This document shows, one piece after another, positions 56,374 to 64,000 of a stretch of 64,000 nt of DNA (the stretch's first letter is position 1; the number at the start of each line of letters is the position of its first letter). The stretch comes from Laccaria trichodermophora (taxonomy: Eukaryota > Basidiomycota > Agaricomycetes > Agaricales > Hydnangiaceae). Where the stretch lies: positions 226,845 through 290,844 of the forward strand of contig JACTVC010000043.1 of the NCBI GenBank assembly GCA_018417955.1, given 5' to 3'. Below the pieces are notes generated by a model. It was not told the DNA's origin and made no database searches. It worked only from the letters and a program-made list of their open reading frames with translations. The position numbers were made by a program, and so were the translations under genes.

Positions 56374-56687
56374 TACATGTCCCATGTTGATTGCATTTGT
56401 GTGTGCATATTTACTTTAGCATAGTAGTGCATCAAGCATGTGACCATAATATGCCCATTAGGCACATTGTGGTCACATATTAAATAAACAAATCAGCCAC
56501 ATATGATGGCCCATTTTAATGGGCATATTTTTTCTGTGGCTAGGAATTCCATGATATTTGCATTTTGAAGCTTACTTGAATTAAATTTCAAATGTGCATG
56601 GTACGCATATGGGAAGCATATGGGAGAGCATTAATGCCTCCAATCAACACATGTGCCCATTGGCTAAATGGCCAGTTCTCCCCTGTG

Positions 56688-57391
56688 CCCCCCGCCACTG
56701 CTTGTTCTGCAATTGTTGCTGTCACTTGTATTCTGGCTATTGTAGTCACTGTAACATTCAGAACTTAACTGGGCAATCCGCAAATCATATAAAGTGACAC
56801 AAAGGCATAATTCAAGATGTGGCTACTAGTACCATTTGCAGGATGTCCACAGATGAATTTACACTTTGATCTTCTGACCTTCTTCCATTGTTTGGCATCA
56901 CATGGACAGATGAATTTGCACTTTGCCTTTCCCATCATCCATCATGTAATACAGACCTTTCAGAAATTCATGTCCACGTGTTTTTTTTTGTGAAAGAAAT
57001 AAAATAAATCAAATAAATGCGAAAATTACTGGCATTGTCTATACCAAGCATACAGCGTACGCGACTAGCCTAAAAATCTCTATTTCCGGGTGTCCCAACA
57101 TTCCTTTACCATCTGTCACCATGTCCAATGACTCTGAGAACAATGAACCCAAAATGAACCTCTCAAATGCCTGTGCCTTCTGGAGTGTAAGGGAGAGGCT
57201 GGCAGTCAGATTCAGAGTATGTTGGGAGCCAGGATGTGAGCCACAGGACAGGTACAGTCATATTGAGGGCCGAGGGGGTGCAGATGGGCACCTCTCAAAC
57301 GAGGCATGGAGAACAGAGTCATCACTAAACAGTATGCATCTGTATTTTCATATGAGTGTGCAATTGTCCAGACACGATTTCAGATTGCCTA
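56688..57391. other. Intergenic; one short plus-strand open frame
   Basis: An ATG at 57121 opens about 90 codons (MSNDSENNEPKMNLSNA..) up to the Tc1-type MITE at 57392, which truncates it. The context ACCATGTCC is a good start. No family recognised, so it may be a broken gene or chance. Nothing else seen. Confidence 0.3.
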
Positions 57392-58069
57392 CAGTCGTGA
57401 CAAGCAAAGCCCACTAATAAAAATGGAAATGTACTGATGGCTACCAAAGTGCCCGGAAAACGTGCAGATATGTTGAGGGACGCTTCTGGCCAAATTTCAG
57501 CCAAGTCTCACGAGCCGTTTTGGAGAAAATGGCCATATACAGAAATAGACCCTAAAATTTTGGCCGGACACCAAAAAGTGCCAAGAAAAATATGAAAAAT
57601 AGCGGAATCGCTTCCTTTCACGGAGAACAATCTGCCCATCAAGTTTCGAAACAATTTATCAAGTGGTTCCTCTGGAAAAGATTGCCAAACATTGACCCAA
57701 ATTGGGCACTTAGTCACTTTTGATGTGAGTTCTATCATGGGACTAAGAAATTCCATCACACTAGGCTTTAGAAATGCAGGGAAATCCCTTTCTGATAAAT
57801 TCTTTGCCCTTTCTGAGTAGGTTCCAGCTGAAGCCCAGCACAGGTACCAACTTTTGATAATTTCTGGCCGGTTTTGACCTGTTTTTCCCCTTAAATGTTG
57901 CAGTTTTTTGGTCCAAAATTTTGGCCATGCCAATTCCTTGTGGGAAAAACCTCGGAGGTGCGTTTTTCGACGCATTTCGCAAATCCAAGCCAGAATCTGG
58001 AAAAATCTCAACTCTAGATACATTATTTACTGAGATACCAAATTAGTGGGCTTTGCTTGTCCACGACTG
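57392..58069. mobile_element. Tc1/mariner-type MITE with TA target duplications
   Basis: TA at 57390-57391 and 58070-58071 flank termini CAGTCGTGACAAGCAAAGCC and, inverted, GGCTTTGCTTGTCCACGACTG. The CAGTCGTG start and TA duplication are typical of Tc1/mariner. 678 bp. A 171-codon minus-strand frame (58023-57508) has no DDE/D or helix-turn-helix motif, so I treat it as non-coding interior. Confidence 0.85.
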
Positions 58070-58071
58070 TA

Positions 58072-58520
58072 TGCCATGCCAGTGGGTTTCATAGAAGATG
58101 GAAGGCTGAGGTTGATGAGGTTGTCCGAAGAGGGAAGGTTGAGGTGGTTGCTGGGATGGATTTTCACTGAATGAGGTACCTGGTGTGGAATGTGATCATC
58201 TGAAGAGGGAAGGCTGAGGTTGCTGCTGTTGCTGTAACTGCTGGATTTGCGGTTGCAGGATTTATGCCCAATTGTCATACTGTACTGAACTGTATGGTGG
58301 CAACAGTGGAAGGAGCGTTACGCGTACTGAAGGATTTTTTTTGGCAATGGCTCCCAGCATTACGCGTTACTTTGGTCCAATAGGCAACCACCAGAAATTT
58401 AGTCCATCAAGCATATAAGCTCAGTGTTTGCACTGTACAATAAACTCCTGTGATATAACTTGTATCAAAGTAGAGATACATCCAGTGTAAAAGTAAATTC
58501 AAACTGACGAAAATTTCCCT
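58072..58520. other. Spacer with Ser/Pro/Leu-coding minus-strand repeat and a possible promoter
   Basis: 58075-58270 contains imperfect repeats of gaggttg/gaagagggaaggctgagg; on the minus strand this reads repeated LSLPSSD. A GCATATAAGCTCAG sequence near 58410 could serve as a TATA box for the plus-strand gene starting at 58543. Confidence 0.3.
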
Positions 58521-58542
58521 TTGAATTGCCCTCTCCATTCAA

Positions 58543-59388
58543 TGGCGATGACAGCGAATGGAAAAGGAGTTCCTCACCAACTCAATACATCAGTCAATCA
58601 TCTTGCAGCCCTCTTGAAAAACTTTTCAGAAAGCTTGCCTCTCAACCCACCACAGAGTTCTTACCATTTCGGTCTTGATGAAGACAATGTCTCTCAGGAG
58701 GGTGTTGCATATGCATTCAACCGAAGGTTAGAAATTGCTTTTGAGGTCCACTCCCTACCTCCTAATGGAAGGCTGCCTATTAAGGAGCGAGGTCAGTGGT
58801 GGCAAGACCTCATAAAACTTTTACAGACCATAGCAAAAAGGATGTCAGCAGGTGATCAGCAATTCTTCCTTGCACATTGGATCTACCGAATCACGGATGC
58901 TGTGAAGGCAACTGGTGCAAAGATTCCAAATAAAAAGTGAGTTGAAGCATGCCGTTAGTGTTGCCGCAATGGATGCTTGATGGAATTTAAGGCCAGATAT
59001 TTCTGGCCTTAAAGTACCTTAATGGGACCTTAAAGCGCCCTCCGAATTTGGAAATCTTTAAGACCGTCACAAAACTAGTATGAGGACTACGTATAATATA
59101 CATAAACTCCTTAGATAGAGGTTGATAGAAACTTGTGCAAGCACAGCATGCAACACTGTTGGTCTTGTCAATGTAAGTGTAACAGAGGTTGCAATTGGAG
59201 TAAGAGACTAAGAGTTGGTGCCATTTTTCAAGAAACCTCCACCAGCTGGCGTTACAATAAGTTCTGGGTGCATCATTGGAAATGGAGGCTCATCAAGTGG
59301 GATGGATCCTTCGACTGAGACGAGCACAAGAAATACCAGACGACACTACTTAGTGGCAGAAGTGGTATGCCTGGGCATTGAACATTGA
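58543..59388 (+). pseudogene. Hypothetical gene, probably two exons, damaged
   Basis: The first exon opens at ATG 58543 (MAMTANGKGVPHQLNTSVNHLAALLKNFSESLPLN..) and runs 131 codons to a likely GTGAGT donor at about 58936 (..TGAKIPNKK). A compatible downstream segment at about 59136-59388 reads STACNTVGLVNVSVTEVAIG, a TAA, then FFKKPPPAGVTISSGCIIGNGGSSSGMDPSTE and ends at TGA 59386. I see no known domain. Amino-acid composition and exon design look genuine, but the TAA suggests decay. The link between the two segments is inferred. Confidence 0.4.
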
Positions 59389-59781
59389 TGCCACGTGTCG
59401 TGTTATCAGTGATTTGAAGTTGTAATTTTCAGTTTCACTCAACTTTGCCATCACTTTACATCCCTTTCTTGGAGGTTTTGGCATTTTGGGATCTGTGGCT
59501 GGCTTGTTGTGTTTGGGTACTATAAGTATTGCACATAGCCATCTCTCCTGTAGTACAGGCTGTGCTATTTTATGTGAAGCGTTCACTCTGAACTTCTCGC
59601 ATAGCTGAAGCCAAGAGGGAAGGAGGAGGCAAGAATGGGTGGATCTGGGATCAACACCCATGAGTGAGCAATGAGCAGTTACAAGATACTCAGCTGGCCC
59701 AACATGATTATGCATACTGTAGGAAGTACAGTTATACAAAGCACTACATGTAGTGCAAGAGGATGGCAAGACTGCTGACAA
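59350..59781 (-). CDS. Hypothetical open frame, 143 codons
   Basis: Minus-strand frame MSAVLPSSCTTCSALYNC..; the distal 60 codons (PKMPKPPRKGCKVMAKLSETENYNFKSLITRHVA) look more protein-like than the proximal part. It overlaps the end of the plus-strand gene at 58543-59388, so at most one is coding there. No family recognised. Confidence 0.25.
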   Translation of the reverse strand: MSAVLPSSCTTCSALYNCTSYSMHNHVGPAEYLVTAHCSLMGVDPRSTHSCLLLPSWLQLCEKFRVNASHKIAQPVLQERWLCAILIVPKHNKPATDPKMPKPPRKGCKVMAKLSETENYNFKSLITRHVASMFNAQAYHFCH

Positions 59782-59789
59782 GATGGTGG

Positions 59790-60701
59790 TTCAAGACAAA
59801 AGATCAATATATTATATAAGATATCCAAATCTAGCTATATACCACTGTTTGACTATGGCCTCTGGGCATTCCCTTCCAATCCTATATCACAAAGCCCCCC
59901 AATGTCCAGAGGGCATGTAAGGAAAACAATGGTGGGGAAGAATAATAGAATAGAAATCCTCTTGCCCCCCAGAGTGAATATCAGGATAAAATGAGACCAA
60001 AAGGTAGCAAAGCAAAGAAGATGAATAAAAGAAAGAAAAAAAAAAATTTGGCCCCAAATAATTTCCTATCTGGAAAGCTGGTCACTGCGAGCTCCCAGCT
60101 TACCCCAGATATACCCATATGATCCTCCCATTCTCCCCTCAGTGATGTATAACCATGAGTACTGGGAAACCATGCAAGTGGATGGCTTCCAGGTCATCCA
60201 TCCCAACTCCATTGCCTTTCCCCATCAAGATGGTGTAGCATGCTTCCATCATACTTGTGGTCTGGGTACAAGGCATGTATAGTGTGATAGAGGCTTGCAC
60301 CTCTCCAGTCAGATCGTTGATCCCAACTCAACTCCCTCTACCCATCAAGATGATGTAGCTTGCTTCCATTGTGGTGTGTGATCTAGATGTGGGGAGTGTG
60401 TAATGGGATAGAGGCTTGTGCCTCTCCTCCCATATTCCACCTATACTCCCATACAGCCCCCCACTTTTCCAGTGTGCGAATCTCAAGAATCAAGCCAGGG
60501 AGGATAGAGGCGAAGAGATCGTGCAGTGGAAAATTACAAGCCATGATCCTAAGTTGGTGTTAGAGTAGGATGAGGTGGTGCCAGTTGGGTAGGAATGATG
60601 AGAGGTTGAAGGAAAGGGGGAGAGAAAAAAAAAAAAATGTTGTCATAAATCTTGCCCCCCAGAGTGGACACAGGCCATGCAACACACAAGCAGCAATCTA
60701 T
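59790..60701. repeat. Non-coding with a two-copy repeat of about 125 bp and A-runs
   Basis: Segments near 60195-60305 and 60320-60430 (cccatcaagatg(g/a)tgtagc..gatagaggcttg(c/t)gcctctcc) are tandem copies. The phrase cttgccccccagagtg occurs at 59962 and 60651, close to A-runs at 60038 and 60627. This may be a duplicated or inserted unit of about 690 bp. No gene seen. Confidence 0.5.
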
Positions 60702-61078
60702 AAGGTTACCATGATTGAAGAAGAGTCCGCCGCATAATGTGCGAGCAGCAACTCCTCAACACTGATCCGCTGCAAAACATGCGAGCTGCAATCAGGAGCC
60801 AGAAGGTTACCATGATTGAAGAAGAGTCCGCCATGTAATGCGCAAGCAGCAACTCCTCAACACTGATCCACTGCGTAACTCGCGAGCAGCAATCAGTACT
60901 TCTGAGGGACTCAGAAGGTTACCATGATTGAAGAAGAGTCCGCCGCGTAATGCGCGAGCTGCAACTCCTCCACACTGATCCGCCGCGAAATGCGCAAGCA
61001 GCAATCAGCCTTCTGAGAGAGCCAGAAGGTTACCATGACTGAAGAAGAGTCCGCCGCGTAATGCGCGAGCAGCAACTC
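60702..61078. repeat. Minisatellite, four units of 101-112 bp
   Basis: Units begin aaggttaccatgattgaaga at 60702, 60803, 60915 and 61025. Each contains agtccgccgcgtaatgcgcg and gcagcaactcctc. Unit length varies by small indels. Confidence 0.9.
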
Positions 61079-61439
61079 TCAACCAGTTGAGGTGTCTCCC
61101 CTGCCCATAAGAGTCCTCCAATCAAGTCTTAACACCCCAAATAGAGGGGATATCCTGAGGTAGCCAAAAATGTGTTTGAGCATAGCGTAGTGATTTCTGG
61201 CCCGTTCCTGGAGATCAAATACCCGTTCGAAAGCTACGAACAACGCCTTTCCAACGGTATAATTCGCGTATCGTGACGAGCCGTGGTTGTCGAGATAGAG
61301 AGGTAATACCCAGAAACTGCAGTTCTGGAGTAAATGCATACTGCAGACCAGGCTGTCGTCCGTTTTTGACATGAATAGGTGCGTCGGAAAGGTACGATGC
61401 AGACGTTTAAAACGGGCTATAGAACGTCCGATGCGAGCA
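61079..61439. other. Spacer, open minus-strand frame of 97 codons, not supported
   Basis: A frame from 61372 to 61079 (MSKTDDSLVCSMHLLQ..) has no motif. The DNA (aaacgggctatagaacgtccgatg) is similar in style to the adjacent satellites, so a repeat origin is more likely. Confidence 0.3.
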
Positions 61440-62270
61440 TGTTATGACAACAGGAATGGGGAAATGGTTGTTGAAGAGATGGCACTGTAACACAAGGACC
61501 GCTCGTCCGTTTGACGCGTATAAGGGCTTCCCAGAAGTGCATTGACCGTGGCTTCAAAACGAGCCAAAGAACGAATGAAACGACGAGGATCTCGCCGAGA
61601 ACGGACAAAATATGTTCATCTTGGTCATACCAGGCTGAACTAGGCGAAGCACAGCCAATAGGTGACCGTTTGGCGAGTTCATGGTGTCCAAAGAAAGGTG
61701 TGGATCAGGGCTTCCCAACGCAAAAAAGACGAGAGCGATACGACCGTCGGTTGGCGAGATATGACATGAACAAGTCACATGCAAATGGTTGTTGGAGGGA
61801 TGGTGCTGTGACACGAGAACCGCATGTTCGTTTGACGCGTATAAGGGCTTCCCAGAAGCGCATTGACCGTGGCTTCAAAACAAGCCAAAGAACAAAAGGA
61901 ACGACGAGGTTCTTGCCGAGAACGGACGAAATAGGTTCATCTTGGTCATACCAGGCTGAACTAGGCAAAGCGCAGCCAATAGGTGACCGTTTGGCGAGTT
62001 CATGGGGTCGAAAGAAAGGTGTAAATGAGGGCTTTCCAGCGCAAAAGAGACGAGAGCAATCGGGGCGTCGGTCGGCGAGATATGACATGAACAAGTCACA
62101 TGTAAGTGGTTGTTGGAGGGATGGTGCTGTAACACAGGAACCGCTCGTCCGTTTGACGCGTATGAGGGCTCCCCAGAAGCGCATTGACCGTGGCTTCAAA
62201 ACGAGCCAAAGAACAAAAGGAACGACGAGGATCTCGCCGAGAACGGACGAGATATGTTCATTTTGATCAT
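61440..62270. repeat. Tandem repeat, 321-bp period, open on both strands
   Basis: tttgacgcgtataagggctt recurs at 61510, 61831 and 62152 (one base changed), exactly 321 bp apart, with a partial unit at each end. Because 321 is a multiple of three, open frames persist through the units on both strands (61511-62266 plus, 251 codons; 62304-61705 minus, 199 codons). Substitutions between units are not biased to third positions by eye. Most simply a satellite. A repeat protein of 107-residue units is possible but unsupported. Confidence 0.9.
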
Positions 62271-62492
62271 ACATCAGGAAAATCCAAATTTCACAATCGT
62301 GCACAATTCAGCTGGTCAACCGTGTTGTGCACAATTGTTGGTTAATTCTTCCTAAATTTTTTCAATTGAAATTGGGGGTGTAGATTGTGCATAATCATTC
62401 GTAAATTTTCATCAATTCTTCTCAACTGAAAAATGAAAATTTAGATTGTTCATGCTTATGCTTGAAAGTTATCAAACTTGTAGACAGATAAG

Positions 62493-64000
62493 CTAGTACA
62501 TGATACGATATAAATGACGGTCAGTAAAGGTGTTGGCAAAAAAATGACCACAGAGGTCGAGTACTGTACTACTCGTCCACTCCTTGGGTGCTACCCTCCC
62601 AAACTTCGGCAGCAAATGGATACTTCGGCGAAGATTAGCAAGTGGAATTATACTACAGATGTTGTTACCATCCTGATCCTTTGCAGGCGAGATGGGGTAC
62701 AAGAGGTGATTGGGATCAGGTGAATCTGGGAACGGTGTGTACCACTCCACGTAGACGAGATGAGATGGTATATTGATACCATCATTGAATAAAAGTGAGA
62801 GAGAGGACTGGGGTAGAGAGAACACAACACGGATACGACCAACTCGGTAACCTATAATTTGTTAACAAAATGCATAACGGAAAAAAAACAAGACTTACCT
62901 CGAATTCCAGTATCACGCCCAGTCCCATCATTGACAAGTGCCGTGTCAAATCTTCCAGGAACGGGACGGCCACGCTTATCGTTTGTTGCACGTCGGACGT
63001 GGATTGAGTCAGCGGTGATGGTGACGTGGGTGAACGGATCCTGACGAGTGTATTTGATCTTGTGCCAGACAGGCAGTTTGCGGAATGGGAGATGGATATG
63101 CCATATTTTTTCTTCAAGTTGTCTTTTGTTAAGGTGAGGCTCGTTTGACCGCGCAATGAAACGCCGCAGAGCTACTCGAAAAAACTTCGCACCGTAATCC
63201 CCTTGAAGACGATCAAGCGAGACAGCGCGAGCACTGGGATGTTTCGCCATTGAAAGCTTTCGGTCAAGCTCCAACCCTGGAGGAATCCACTCACGCGGTT
63301 CAATGGGCGGTGATCCACTCAAGCGCCATTTGACGTATTGATCGTGGCGTTGGATTTTCTCTTTTCGTTCAAGCCACAGCGTCATCTGTGCGAATTCATC
63401 TTTAAAATTGGTGGCTGCGTAGGCATCTTTGGCGAGGTCGATATGTAGCCGTTCTGTGTATTCAGTGTTAAAGTTGTCCGTTGTACCGTACAGTTTGATG
63501 AGTCTCGCATAGTGCATAGCGAAGTGGAGCTTTGGAATGTTGAAGTTGTCGCGGATTCCGAGATCGACGAAAATATGCTTGTTCTGGTGAAACCGATTTA
63601 GTGCGTCTTCAAGAACCTCCAGGGTCTCGTCGGTATGGACAGGATATTGGGCAAGATATAGAAAATCGAGAAGCGCTCGGACGCAGCGTACAAGAGGTGC
63701 GCTTGAAATGCCATTGGGGAGTGGGATGTCGAGGACAAGGCCGAGGAGAATGCGACACATTTGGTCATGTTCCTGACCAGTGACGCGGGATAATGAACTG
63801 ATTCCCTTGGTGAACAGCCGCAGATTATGATTGGGAGGCATTCGGCGACACCGAGCATCAATTTCCTCAGCCCCAAAAGCTTCGATAATCCAGGAGATCA
63901 GGTGTTTCATAATTCCCTGGTACAGCTGATGAAGAATGTCGGGGGTGATAGAACGGAAAATGTCGGCATAGGGGAGGTCCTTCCAGAACGGTTCAGGAAG
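62493..64000 (-). CDS. Plavaka-type (CACTA/EnSpm-like) transposase, 3' part
   Basis: Exons complement(62899->64000, 62493-62851) with a 47-bp GTAAGT..TATAG intron; the 5' end is beyond the window. The phrase [19 protein letters not shown], then [49 protein letters not shown] and [40 protein letters not shown], are the familiar C-terminal landmarks of Plavaka transposases of agaricomycetes, which relate to the CACTA group. The last exon ([20 protein letters not shown]) is also typical. About 480 visible codons are open, so the gene may be intact. The catalytic region upstream cannot be judged. Element ends are outside or not identified. Confidence 0.88.

Larger units (their letters stand above)
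53604..56687. mobile_element. Foldback element with long inverted arms, interrupted by a hAT transposon
   Basis: Ends CACAGGGGAGAACTGGC (53604) and inverse GCCAGTTCTCCCCTGTG (56687). The left arm (53604-54015) pairs with the right arm, which is split by the hAT element into 54035-54106 and 56382-56687. Without the hAT the element is about 820 bp, nearly all stem, with a short loop near 54015-54035. The left arm has an extra 10 bp (tgctaggcac near 53925). A clear target duplication is not seen. Confidence 0.75.

Noticed and set aside
57508..58023. 171-codon minus-strand frame in the Tc1-type element as a transposase
   Set aside because: No DDE/D catalytic spacing or helix-turn-helix, and the element is only 678 bp. 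More likely open by chance.
60702..62270. CRISPR-like array
   Set aside because: Repeats are 100-321 bp with no short-repeat/unique-spacer layout, and the genome is eukaryotic.

Overview
This window comes from a filamentous basidiomycete, most likely a mushroom-forming agaricomycete. Introns are short (about 45-70 bp, GT..AG with CTAAT-like branch sites). There is a group-I heterotrimeric G-alpha gene, NB-ARC/TPR NOD-like receptors, a Plavaka-type transposase and KDZ-associated cysteine-cluster sequence. Most of the DNA is transposon-derived and deeply nested.

Layout. 1-25.7 kb is a nest of mobile elements around one broken minus-strand KDZ-associated gene, whose pieces lie at 21.2-22.0, 12.1-13.3 and 9.5-9.7 kb. 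Into it went a 7.9 kb LINE, itself split by a MULE-like element with a 9-bp target duplication; a 2.4 kb near-perfect palindrome with an 8-bp duplication; a Ty3/chromovirus whose 3' LTR abuts the gene; and, at its edge, a second full MULE copy carrying another 1.4 kb palindrome. A third MULE copy runs off the left edge. The Ty3 element has a long extra ORF between the chromodomain integrase and the 3' LTR, and this ORF is entered by a MITE of the same terminal family as the 2.4 kb palindrome.

25.7-30.7 kb and 45.3-50.1 kb are inverted copies of one segment. Each copy holds an NLR gene diverging from a decayed gene I call family R1. Between these arms lies the gene-bearing part: the G-alpha gene (32.8-34.2 kb), a six-hairpin glycosidase with a possible GPI signal (37.8-39.4 kb), an intron-containing tRNA-Gly(GCC) (40.9 kb), and further decayed R1 copies alternating with a second decayed family, F2 (41-44.7 kb).

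50-64 kb returns to repeats: an F2 copy split by two hAT MITEs with clear 8-bp duplications, a foldback element split by a decayed hAT transposon, a Tc1/mariner-type MITE with TA duplications, several tandem repeats (149-, about 110- and 321-bp periods), and the 3' part of a Plavaka transposase gene running off the right edge.

Only the G-alpha gene, the glycosidase, NLR-1, the tRNA and possibly the Plavaka gene look intact in what is visible. The host-type genes have no evident functional link beyond position. NLR-1 looks functional except for a stop in its last TPR. NLR-2 has a damaged splice acceptor and a replaced C terminus.
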